This document shows, piece after piece, positions 7,057-15,084 of a stretch of 64,000 nt of DNA. Positions within the stretch are counted from its first letter, which is position 1; every line of letters starts with the position of its first letter. The notes beneath the pieces are model-generated. The model saw nothing but the letters and a program-made list of their open reading frames with translations. It made no database searches and was not told the origin of the DNA. The DNA is taken from the NCBI RefSeq assembly GCF_001905655.1, contig NZ_JMHT01000006.1:1-64000 (forward strand). The letters are read 5' to 3'. The position numbers and the translations under genes are program-made. This DNA comes from Mycobacterium sp. ST-F2. Its GTDB lineage: Bacteria; Actinomycetota; Actinomycetes; Mycobacteriales; Mycobacteriaceae.

Positions 7057-7359
7057 GTGGCCGGGCAGCAAGCCGGCGCATCGGCGCGCCGGGGCCGGCC
7101 ACCAAGAGCCGAACGCGCCGAAGCGACTGGGTATCGCGCAACCGAGGCGCTCCGACGGGAGATCGACGTGGCACGCGGATTCACAGGCGCGAAAAGCACC
7201 CAAGCATTCATCGACGAGGCCGTTCGTGCTTACCTGCTCCATCTCCGCGCCACCATGCCGAACTATCGCACTGCCGCCGAGGCGCTGGACGCCGAACTAT
7301 GCGAGGGCGCGTCGAACGTGGCATCGCTGGATCAGAACCGCCGAGGAAAATCTTCGTAA
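7057..7359 (+). CDS. Small basic protein, possible ribbon-helix-helix DNA-binding protein
   Basis: 100 residues, GTG start with GGGAGG at 7046-7051. The N-terminus is Arg/Ala/Pro rich. Residues 25-62 (ATEALRREIDVARGF... STQAFIDEAVRAYLL) have the length and helix spacing of a ribbon-helix-helix fold like that of small plasmid or antitoxin regulators, but I do not recognise a specific family. It is divergent from the modification gene, with about 135 bases between them, so it could regulate it. A partly overlapping frame at 7299-7529 has no motif and is not called. Confidence 0.45.
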   Translation: MAGQQAGASARRGRPPRAERAEATGYRATEALRREIDVARGFTGAKSTQAFIDEAVRAYLLHLRATMPNYRTAAEALDAELCEGASNVASLDQNRRGKSS

Positions 7360-7552
7360 GCCCGCTGTTCGGGTTACGGATCCCCCGCACAAGCTGGATT
7401 CGCCGTGAAGCCTCTTCTCGGTTCCCAGCCATCGCACAGGAGGTTGCGCGCGCAGGCGAAAGCCGTGACGCGCCAGCCACTCCATTCAGCGGCAGTGGCG
7501 AGGCAATCGTGAGAACATTCAGTACATAAACAGGCGCGAAGTGTCCAAAGAA
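7360..7552. other. Island-chromosome transition, no gene supported
   Basis: This stretch follows the small DNA-binding gene and ends where the truncated Rv0185-type reading frame loses similarity. The minus-strand frame stays open through it, but the translation (FFGHFAPVYVLN...) has no relation to the expected metallohydrolase continuation. I see no clear direct repeat or tRNA end. Confidence 0.4.
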
Positions 7553-7894
7553 CACCACCAATTCCCTTAGCGCCCAGGTGGATTGACGTTCCGGTACCGC
7601 GATGACGGCGCCGCCCTCACCGAATTCGTAGTGCGCGGCCGTCACTCCCCGGCGCGCCCGGACCGCCACCGCACCGGCCGCCGGCCACCGCGCCGTCACC
7701 GCCGGCATGGTCAGCACCTGGTCGACGTAGCGCCGCACCGCGTCGACCGACCCGAAGCGGGCCTCCGGCGGCAACGTCAACTGTGCCCCGAAGAACTCGA
7801 CGGACCGGTTGCCGCGCTCGGCGGCGCGATCGAACAACGTGCGCACGAACTGCTCAGCGGCGTAGACCGCAGACCGTTGGGTGTCGCGACTCAT
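7553..7894 (-). pseudogene. Truncated Rv0185-type putative metallohydrolase (TIGR04338-like)
   Basis: Starts at the ATG overlapping the upstream DUF2786 gene (ATGA), as expected for the Rv0184-Rv0185 pair. About 114 residues match the mycobacterial family as I know it: SRDTQRSAVYAAEQFVRTL, LPPEARFGSVDAVRRYVD, ARRGVTAAHYE and finally WALRELVV. The family normally continues at once into an HEVAHH-type zinc motif and about 50 more residues. Here the frame instead runs into unrelated sequence up to a stop at 7208. The zinc site is lost, so the gene is probably dead. This fits insertion or replacement by the accessory island on its left. Confidence 0.7.
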
Positions 7895-8640
7895 CGCTCC
7901 AGGGCCGTACGCGCACCGGACAACTCGGGACTCGGCCCCAGCCGTGCCCGGCGCCCGGCCCGGTCCCCGGCCTGCCGCGCCGCCGACGAGTAGCCGGCCG
8001 AAGCACTGGTCGCCCGCCAACTGCCCCGCGCCTGCGACGTCTTCTTGTAGAACGACACCAGCTCAAGATCCTTGTTGCGCAACGCAACCGCGGTCCCCGG
8101 CTGATCGGCCCGCTCGGCCGTCGCCGCCTGCCGGGCCTCCTCCCGCGCATCGACGAGCCGCTGTCCCACCCGCGCGCCGAACGCCAGCTGGAAATTGAGC
8201 CGGGCGGTGATGGTCGGCGTCGGCCGGTGCGCGCCCGTCGAGATGTAGGCGTCCGACGACTTCACCATCTGCACCACCACGCTGGCGTACAGCGCGTGGG
8301 TGGCGTCGATGTCCTCGGTGAAGCCGTAGGCGTAGACGAACGTCGAGTTGGACGCGATATCGCATTTGACGTCGTTGGCCCGCGCGATCAGCACGAACAA
8401 CTGCACGAACGTCCGCAGCCCGCGGGTGCCGGCCTCGCCGATGGTGACGGTGCGCTGCACCGGCTCCTGCGCTGCCGTCCGGGTTGCCGAATGCGCCCGC
8501 GCCACCGCCAGGTCGATCGAGGTGGTGGTGGCCAGCCGCTGTGCGGCGGCCATGAACGCCTCGGCCTCGTGCGGGTTGTCGGTGTTCTCGGCCTGCCGCA
8601 GCAACGCTGCGATGCGCGCCAACATCCTGTCGTCACTCAT
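7891..8640 (-). CDS. DUF2786 domain protein (Rv0184 homologue)
   Basis: About 249 residues, start taken at the ATG giving MSDDRMLARIAALLRQAENTDNPHEAEAFMAAAQRL, the hallmark opening of DUF2786. A start eight codons upstream is possible. The middle part (RLNFQLAFGARVGQRLVDAREEARQ) is helical and the C-terminus is Arg/Ser/Gly rich. No catalytic motif is evident and the role is unknown. It sits between the truncated Rv0185-type gene and the lipase block, matching the conserved mycobacterial order. Confidence 0.8.
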   Translation of the reverse strand: MSDDRMLARIAALLRQAENTDNPHEAEAFMAAAQRLATTTSIDLAVARAHSATRTAAQEPVQRTVTIGEAGTRGLRTFVQLFVLIARANDVKCDIASNSTFVYAYGFTEDIDATHALYASVVVQMVKSSDAYISTGAHRPTPTITARLNFQLAFGARVGQRLVDAREEARQAATAERADQPGTAVALRNKDLELVSFYKKTSQARGSWRATSASAGYSSAARQAGDRAGRRARLGPSPELSGARTALER

Positions 8641-8716
8641 GGCGCCAACCACCTTGTCCGACAAGAACTTTCAGATACATTGCGCTAGTTTTATCCCCCA
8701 TGGCGGCAGTGTACGA

Positions 8717-9745
8717 CTACCGTCCGACAAATCCGTCCAGCGCGCCGGTCAGCTGCGGGGACAGGGGTGCCTTGTTGGCGTAGTTGGCGACGTTGTCGGT
8801 GGGATCGTCGCGCAGCACATGGCTGACGCCCTTCAGCGGAACCACGGTCAGCGCGGTGTGCGCCAGCGCTTTGATCAACGGCTGCTCGGCCTCACAGAAC
8901 GCCTGCACGTCCGAGTCGGAGCAGGTCAGCAGCACCGGGGTGCCGTCCGGGACCTTCGCCGCCAGGGCCAGCGGGTCGATGGCGTCGGCCTCCAGCACCG
9001 CCTTGGCGTTGCCGGGGTTGAGGATCGCGCCCAGCCCTTCGGGCAGTTTGGTCGGTGGAGTGCCGGTGGCACGCGTCGTCGCGACGGCCGCGTTCCAGTC
9101 CGCCATCACCTGATCGGCCTGCGCCTGGGTCTTGGCCCCAGCCTTCACGTCGGCGTCGACCGACGACCGCACCCGGTTGGTGATGACGTCCAGATACCGG
9201 CCGGCCAGTGGCTGCAGCAGCGCGAGCGAGTGGATCTTCGGGGCACCCGGACTGGTGTCGGTCGCGAGCGCCAGCGCGTGGACGGTGCCCTCGCCCAACC
9301 CGTACACCGAGATTCGGGCGTCGTCGGTGCCCTTCTGCTCGGACAGGAACTTCACGGCCGCCTTCGCGCCGGCGGTGTACACCGCGCTGCCCACGTCGCG
9401 CAGGTTCTGGGCGTGCGGGCCGACGCCGGTCTTGCCGGTGCCGACCTTGTCGTACCGCAGGCTGTCGACCTTCTTGTCGGACAGGTACTCGGCGAGCTGC
9501 CGCATGTTGCCGACCTTGCCGGCGACGGCGTTGTCACCGTTGCGGTCGGTCTGGCCGCTCTCGGAGATCAGCAACACCGTCGGCGCCGCGGCGGCGCCGG
9601 GCACATGGCGGTAGCTGCCGTGGATGGTCAGGCCGTCGGCGACGAAGCTGACGTCCTCGTCGACCCAGTCGGTTGCGGGGCTCGAACTGCACGCCGCAAC
9701 TGCCAGCGCCGTCAGCCAAACCAGCAGGCGCACAGCCCATTTCAC
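8717..9745 (-). CDS. Lipoprotein with alpha/beta-hydrolase fold, nucleophile Ser apparently missing
   Basis: 342 residues with a lipoprotein signal: basic start, hydrophobic stretch and lipobox AVAAC with Cys19 as the acylation site, so it would be anchored outside the membrane. The body follows an alpha/beta-hydrolase pattern: LLISESGQTDRNG, LRYDKVGTGKTG, and HVL near the end for the His. The nucleophile elbow reads GLGEG (149-153) instead of GxSxG; codon 151 is GGC, glycine. It may therefore be inactive, bind a ligand, or use another residue. It is 13 bases downstream of the monoacylglycerol lipase gene, probably in the same transcript. Confidence 0.75.
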   Translation of the reverse strand: MKWAVRLLVWLTALAVAACSSSPATDWVDEDVSFVADGLTIHGSYRHVPGAAAAPTVLLISESGQTDRNGDNAVAGKVGNMRQLAEYLSDKKVDSLRYDKVGTGKTGVGPHAQNLRDVGSAVYTAGAKAAVKFLSEQKGTDDARISVYGLGEGTVHALALATDTSPGAPKIHSLALLQPLAGRYLDVITNRVRSSVDADVKAGAKTQAQADQVMADWNAAVATTRATGTPPTKLPEGLGAILNPGNAKAVLEADAIDPLALAAKVPDGTPVLLTCSDSDVQAFCEAEQPLIKALAHTALTVVPLKGVSHVLRDDPTDNVANYANKAPLSPQLTGALDGFVGR

Positions 9746-9758
9746 GCGACCACCCCGG

Positions 9759-10661
<903 letters not shown>

Positions 10662-10688
10662 TCACACCCCGTGCGTACGCTGGGTCAG

Positions 10689-11693
10689 GTGAGTGTCCTC
10701 AGTGAATCCACCGCAGCAGACACGTCGCCCCGGTCACGGGATGCGTTCCTGGCCGACGCCCAACGGCACCGGCGCGAGCTGCTGGCCCACTGTTATCGCA
10801 TGACCGGTTCTCTGCACGATGCCGAGGACCTGGTGCAGGAGACCTACCTGCGCGCCTGGAAGGCCTACGACAATTTCGAGGGCAAGTCGTCGGTACGGAC
10901 GTGGCTGTACCGCATCGCCACCAACACCTGCCTGACCTCGCTGGAGGGCCGTCAGCGTCGACCATTGCCGTCCGGGCTCGGGCAGCCCTCGGCCGACCCG
11001 CAGGCCGAGATCACCGAACGCACCGACACCGCCTGGCTCGAGCCGCTGCCCGATGTGCACGACGCACCGGGTGACCCGCAGACCATCGTCGGCTCTCGTG
11101 AGTCGGTCCGCCTCGCGTTCATCGCTGCGCTGCAACATCTTTCGCCGCGCCAGCGCGCGGTGCTGGTGCTGCGCGACGTCCTGCAGTGGAAGGCCGCCGA
11201 AGTCGGCGAGGCGGTCGGGACGTCCACCGCCGCCGTCAACAGCCTGTTGCAACGGGCGCGCGCCCAGCTCGACGCCGTCGGCCCCAGCGAGGACGACGTC
11301 CTGGTCGCGCCGGAGTCCGATGAGGCGCGCGACTTGCTCGCCAAGTACGTCAACGCCTTCGAGTCCTACGACATGGACGCCCTGGTCGAGCTGTTCACCG
11401 CCGACTCGGTGTGGGAGATGCCCCCGTTCGACACCTGGTACTCAGGCCCGCGCGACATCGTCGAGCTGTCCAAGTTCAAATGTCCCGCCGAGCACCCGGG
11501 CGACATGCGGTTCGTCGTCACTACGGCCAACGGCCAGTCCGCGGCGGGCATGTACATGCGCAATCCGGAGACCGGTCGGCACGAGGCATTCCAGCTCCAC
11601 GTGCTGGACATCAAGCCGGACGGCATTTCGCACGTCGTCGCGTTCATGGACCCGACGCTGTTCGAGAAGTTCGGACTGCCGGCCCACCTCTGA
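10689..11693 (+). CDS. sigG: ECF RNA polymerase sigma factor SigG
   Basis: About 334 residues from the GTG at 10689; an ATG at 10659 in the same frame is an alternative. The sigma region 2 segment HRRELLAHCYRMTGSLHDAEDLVQETYLRAWKAY and the region 4 segment LSPRQRAVLVLRDVLQWKAAEVGEAVGTSTAAVNSLLQRAR are nearly identical to M. tuberculosis SigG. A long C-terminal SnoaL-like domain (about residues 220-330) follows, as in this ECF subgroup. SigG takes part in DNA-damage and stress responses. No anti-sigma gene is adjacent; in this group the SnoaL domain is thought to regulate activity. Confidence 0.93.
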   Translation: MSVLSESTAADTSPRSRDAFLADAQRHRRELLAHCYRMTGSLHDAEDLVQETYLRAWKAYDNFEGKSSVRTWLYRIATNTCLTSLEGRQRRPLPSGLGQPSADPQAEITERTDTAWLEPLPDVHDAPGDPQTIVGSRESVRLAFIAALQHLSPRQRAVLVLRDVLQWKAAEVGEAVGTSTAAVNSLLQRARAQLDAVGPSEDDVLVAPESDEARDLLAKYVNAFESYDMDALVELFTADSVWEMPPFDTWYSGPRDIVELSKFKCPAEHPGDMRFVVTTANGQSAAGMYMRNPETGRHEAFQLHVLDIKPDGISHVVAFMDPTLFEKFGLPAHL

Positions 11694-11793
11694 GGCCCTC
11701 CGCCACCGTTCCGGCCGCGAGCCCGGCCGGCCTCGACGTGCCCGTTGGCGGCGCCCTGTGCACTACTGCTGCTAGTTTTTGATAATTCACAAC

Positions 11794-11877
11794 AACATGT
11801 TCTGACATCATATTTATGCAGGTAGACGGCCTGCTATAGCATCATTCTGGAACGTGTTCTCGATTTGTGGCTATGAT
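11794..11877 (+). promoter_or_regulatory. Promoter region of NDMA-dependent alcohol dehydrogenase with two AACnnGTT sites
   Basis: A -10 element TATGAT (11872-11877) ends seven bases before the ATG at 11885, consistent with a leaderless mRNA. Two short palindromic cores lie upstream: AACATGTT (11794-11801) and AACGTGTT (11851-11858, within GAACGTGTTC). The second falls over the -35 region. The AACnnGTT core resembles TetR-type operators such as that of KstR; the actual regulator is unknown. Confidence 0.4.
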
Positions 11878-11884
11878 CTTCGTC

Positions 11885-13009
11885 ATGAAGACCAAAGGTG
11901 CTCTGCTGTGGGAAGTGAACTCACCGTTCCAGGTCGAGGAAATCGACCTCGGTGACCCCGTTGCCGACGAAGTACAGATCCGGATGCATGCCGCGGGCAT
12001 GTGCCACTCCGACTACCACCTGACCACCGGCGCCACCCCGATGCCGCTGCCGTGCCTCGGCGGCCACGAGGGCGCGGGCGTCGTCACCAAGGTCGGCAAG
12101 AACGTCACCGGCATCGAAGAGGGCGACCACGTCATCCTCGCGTTCATCCCGGCCTGCGGCTCCTGCCCGCCGTGCATGAAGGGCTTCCGCTCGCTGTGCG
12201 ACCGCGGCGCCGTCCTGCTGGGTGGCAAGTCGATTGCCGACGGCACCAACCGCATCCACGCCCGCGGCAAAGAGGTCGCGGCCATGAACCTGCTCGGCAC
12301 CTTCGCGCCGTACATGACGGTCCACAAGGACTCCGTCGTCAAGATCGACAACGACATCCCGTTCGAGTCGGCCGCCATCATGGGCTGCGCCGTCCCGACC
12401 GGCTTCGGCTCGGCCACCAACGTCGCGCAGGTCCAGCCCGGTGAGACCGTCGCCATCGTCGGCGTCGGTGGCATCGGCATGAGCGCGCTGCAGGGCGCCG
12501 TGATCTCGGGCGCCAAGCACGTCATCGCCATCGACCCCAACCCGTGGAAGCGCGAACAGGCCATCAAGTTCGGCGCGACGCACGTGTACGCCTCCATGGC
12601 CGAGGCCATCGCGCCGATGATCGACCTGACCTGGGGCCTGATGGCCGACAAGGTCATCATCGCCGTCGGCGAGATGAAGGGCGAGTACATCGAAGAGGCC
12701 ATGATCCTCACCGCCAAGACCGGCACCTGCGTCGTCACCGGCATGGGCTCGATGATGGACGCCGACGTCAAGCTGAACCTCTTCCTGTTCACCATGCTGC
12801 AGAAGACGTTGAAGGGCAACATCTTCGGCGGCGGCAGCTCGCACATCGAGACCCCGCGCCTGGCCGCGCTGTACAAGTCCGGGCTGCTGAACATCGACGA
12901 CATGATCACCCGGACCTACAAGCTCGAGGACATCAACCAGGGCTACCAGGACATGTTGGACGGCAACAACATTCGTGGCGTCGTCACCTTCGACGAGTCC
13001 GACTGGTAA
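11885..13009 (+). CDS. NDMA-dependent (mycothiol/MNO-type) alcohol dehydrogenase
   Basis: 374 residues of the zinc medium-chain dehydrogenase class. MCHSDYHL and GGHEGAG supply the catalytic zinc ligands, CGSCPPCMKGFRSLC the structural zinc cysteines, and GVGGIGMSALQGAVISGA the nucleotide-binding loop. The insertion NLLGTFAPYMTVH and the tail TFDESDW are typical of the actinobacterial enzymes that hold NAD(P) tightly and use N,N-dimethyl-4-nitrosoaniline as acceptor in vitro. It oxidises alcohols to aldehydes. The start MKTKGALLW was chosen because the -10 is placed for leaderless translation; a GTG six codons upstream overlaps that -10. A strong terminator follows. Confidence 0.9.
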   Translation: MKTKGALLWEVNSPFQVEEIDLGDPVADEVQIRMHAAGMCHSDYHLTTGATPMPLPCLGGHEGAGVVTKVGKNVTGIEEGDHVILAFIPACGSCPPCMKGFRSLCDRGAVLLGGKSIADGTNRIHARGKEVAAMNLLGTFAPYMTVHKDSVVKIDNDIPFESAAIMGCAVPTGFGSATNVAQVQPGETVAIVGVGGIGMSALQGAVISGAKHVIAIDPNPWKREQAIKFGATHVYASMAEAIAPMIDLTWGLMADKVIIAVGEMKGEYIEEAMILTAKTGTCVVTGMGSMMDADVKLNLFLFTMLQKTLKGNIFGGGSSHIETPRLAALYKSGLLNIDDMITRTYKLEDINQGYQDMLDGNNIRGVVTFDESDW

Positions 13010-13018
13010 CGGTCCTCG

Positions 13019-13069
13019 CGAGATGCGAAGCCCTCGATTTCACTGGAAATTGGGGGCTTTCGCGTCTCG
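13019..13069. terminator. Hairpin terminator between alcohol dehydrogenase and DUF4349 gene
   Basis: Arms CGAGATGCGAAGCCC (13019-13033) and GGGCTTTCGCGTCTCG (13054-13069) pair with one mismatch and one bulge around an AT-rich apex. The genes on either side converge, so it may stop transcription from both sides. Confidence 0.7.
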
Positions 13070-13077
13070 GCAGGTGT

Positions 13078-13998
13078 CTACTGCGGCGAATCCACAGCGG
13101 TGGGTTCCTGCGGCGCCGTAGTTGCCGGCACGCTGCGCTTGTGACGCGAGCCGGTCCACTTGACGAATGCGTACAGCGCCCCGCCGAGGACGGCCAGCGG
13201 AATCAGCCACGGCAGCAGGAAACCGAACGCCAGGACCAGGTGCGAACCGAAGGCCCACAACGTATCCCAGCCGCGCTCGACCTGGCCGAAGAACCCGTGG
13301 TACCGCTCCGGGGCCGGACCGCCCGGACGCTCCGCGGTGATCTGGACGTCGACGGAGCTGTAGGTGATCTGGTCGCGGAGGGTGTCGCGCTGCGCCTGCA
13401 GGCTCTGCAGCTCGGCCTGTCGCGACGACAGCGCGTCCTCGGCCTTGATCAACGCATCGGGATCCTTGGAGTCGCGCATGATGGCCAGCAGCCGGTCCAC
13501 TGATGTCTTGAGCGCGGTGATCCGGGCGTCGAGGTCGACGCGGCGTGCAGTGACGTCGTCGGTCTTCACCTCAAGTGTCTGGACGCTGCCGAGTCCCTTG
13601 AGCGAAGCCAGCGCGGCATCAAGGCCGTTGGCGGGAACTCTCAGCACCAGGTGGACGCTGGCCCGGCCGGACGTCGACCCGGCATCGTCGGAGCGCTCGT
13701 CGACGCGCCCACCGGCCTTGTCGACGATCGTCGTCGCCTTGTCCGCCGCACCCGCCGGATCGGCGGCGACGAGGATCAGCGACGCGGTCTTGACGACGTC
13801 CCGCGCCGGCTCGACGGGTGGCGGGGGCGCCTCCGGAGCGCCGCCTTTGTAATCGGCCCCACTCTTCAGCGGAGCCGGCGCTGCCGGGGCCGACTCGGAA
13901 TGCCGCGTGGAGTTGCCTCCGCTACAGCCGGCCACCAACCACAACGAGGCGATCAACAGGGCGAGAAATACGACCGGCCGGAACCGCGTGCGCGTCAT
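13078..13998 (-). CDS. DUF4349 lipoprotein
   Basis: About 306 residues. Start chosen at MTRTRFRPVVFL, which leaves a classical lipoprotein signal ending in LVAGC; an earlier start 20 codons upstream would bury the signal. The DUF4349 body starts at VVKTASLILVAADP and contains VDLDARITALKTSVDRLLAIM and a coiled-coil helix (AEDALSSRQAELQSLQAQRDTLRDQI). One transmembrane helix near the C-terminus (LVLAFGFLLPWLIPLAVLG) is followed by a basic tail. It is an envelope protein anchored by lipid at one end and a membrane span at the other. Function unknown. Confidence 0.85.
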   Translation of the reverse strand: MTRTRFRPVVFLALLIASLWLVAGCSGGNSTRHSESAPAAPAPLKSGADYKGGAPEAPPPPVEPARDVVKTASLILVAADPAGAADKATTIVDKAGGRVDERSDDAGSTSGRASVHLVLRVPANGLDAALASLKGLGSVQTLEVKTDDVTARRVDLDARITALKTSVDRLLAIMRDSKDPDALIKAEDALSSRQAELQSLQAQRDTLRDQITYSSVDVQITAERPGGPAPERYHGFFGQVERGWDTLWAFGSHLVLAFGFLLPWLIPLAVLGGALYAFVKWTGSRHKRSVPATTAPQEPTAVDSPQ

Positions 13999-14201
13999 GC
14001 CATCCCAGCGTACCGAGCGTTTCACAGGACTCCCGTGGCGAACGTGCAGCCAGATCACGGAGCCCCTCGGCTCGGCGATCGGTGCGCACGCTCGCGAGGC
14101 CTACCGCATTCGCCGAGCCTGACCACAGGACGATTTCGACGCGGATTTCCGGCGTCAGGTCAGGCTCGCGCCACCGTCGGACCCGTCCCGCCCAAAACGC
14201 C

Positions 14202-14239
14202 CGAAAACCCCCAATCTCGTTGGAGATTGAGGGTTTTCG
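14202..14239 (-). terminator. Hairpin terminator downstream of the SDR gene
   Basis: CGAAAACCCCCAATCTC (14202-14218) pairs with GAGATTGAGGGTTTTCG (14223-14239), with one mismatch and a four-base loop. Read from the SDR gene it ends in a T-rich stretch. Confidence 0.75.
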
Positions 14240-14256
14240 AAAGCGACTGGGAAGAA

Positions 14257-15033
14257 CTACTTCGGAGGCATCCGGATGCCGCCGTCGACACGGACGACCT
14301 CGGCGTTCATGTACGAGTTGGTGATCAGCTCGATGACCATGGAAGCCAATTCCTCGGGCTTGCCCAGGCGGTGCGGGAACAGCACGGACTCGCCGAGCTT
14401 TGCCTTGAAGGCCTCGGAGGCTTCGCCCTCGCCGTAGATCGGGGTGTCGATCAGGCCGGGGGCCACGGTGTTGACGCGGATGCCGACGGCCGACAGGTCA
14501 CGCGCGACCGGCAGGGTCAGGCCCACGACGCCGCCCTTGGACGACGAGTACGCAGCCTGGCCGATCTGGCCGTCGAACGCCGCGACGCTGGTCATATTGA
14601 CGATGGCGCCGCGCTCACCGGCTTCGGTGAAGTCGTTCTTGCTCATCTGGGTGGCAGCGATGCGGATGCAGTCGAAGGTGCCGACCAGGTTGATGTCCAG
14701 GACCTTCTTGTACAGGTCCAGGTTGTGCGCCGATTCGAACTCGCCGTCCTTGCCGATGGTGCGCTGGGCCCAGCCGACACCGGCCGAGTTCACCAGGGCG
14801 CGCAGCGGGCCGAGGTCAGCGGCGGTCTTGACCGCGTCGATGATCTGCTCGGTGTTGGTGACGTCGACGGTGACGAAGACGCCACCGATCTCCTTGGCGA
14901 GCGCCTCGCCCTTCTCGGCCTGGAGGTCGGCAATGACGACCCGGGCACCCTTGGCGGCCAACTGACGGGCAACAGCCGCACCGATTCCTGACGCGCCGCC
15001 GGTGACGACCGCGCTAGCTCCATTGATATCCAC
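14257..15033 (-). CDS. Short-chain dehydrogenase, 3-hydroxyacyl-CoA dehydrogenase type 2-like
   Basis: 258 residues from a GTG start. TGGASGIG is the NAD-binding loop; VNSAGVG and the pair YSSSKGG (Tyr and Lys of the active site, with Ser in NMTSVAAF) are the catalytic elements. The sequence DLGPLRALVNSAGVGWAQRTIGKDG and the tail RVDGGIRMPPK resemble HSD10-type 3-hydroxyacyl-CoA dehydrogenases such as Rv1144. Likely role: beta-oxidation or steroid side-chain steps, in the cytosol. A terminator follows it. Confidence 0.85.
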   Translation of the reverse strand: MDINGASAVVTGGASGIGAAVARQLAAKGARVVIADLQAEKGEALAKEIGGVFVTVDVTNTEQIIDAVKTAADLGPLRALVNSAGVGWAQRTIGKDGEFESAHNLDLYKKVLDINLVGTFDCIRIAATQMSKNDFTEAGERGAIVNMTSVAAFDGQIGQAAYSSSKGGVVGLTLPVARDLSAVGIRVNTVAPGLIDTPIYGEGEASEAFKAKLGESVLFPHRLGKPEELASMVIELITNSYMNAEVVRVDGGIRMPPK

Positions 15034-15084
15034 GCCGACAGCGTATGCGAGGCCATCCACTCAGTGGGACGGACCTGGCAATGC

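Noticed and set aside
7299..7529. Overlapping 76-codon plus-strand frame after the small DNA-binding gene, considered as a toxin partner
   Set aside because: No recognisable toxin motif and no ribosome site; it overlaps the preceding gene by 61 bases.
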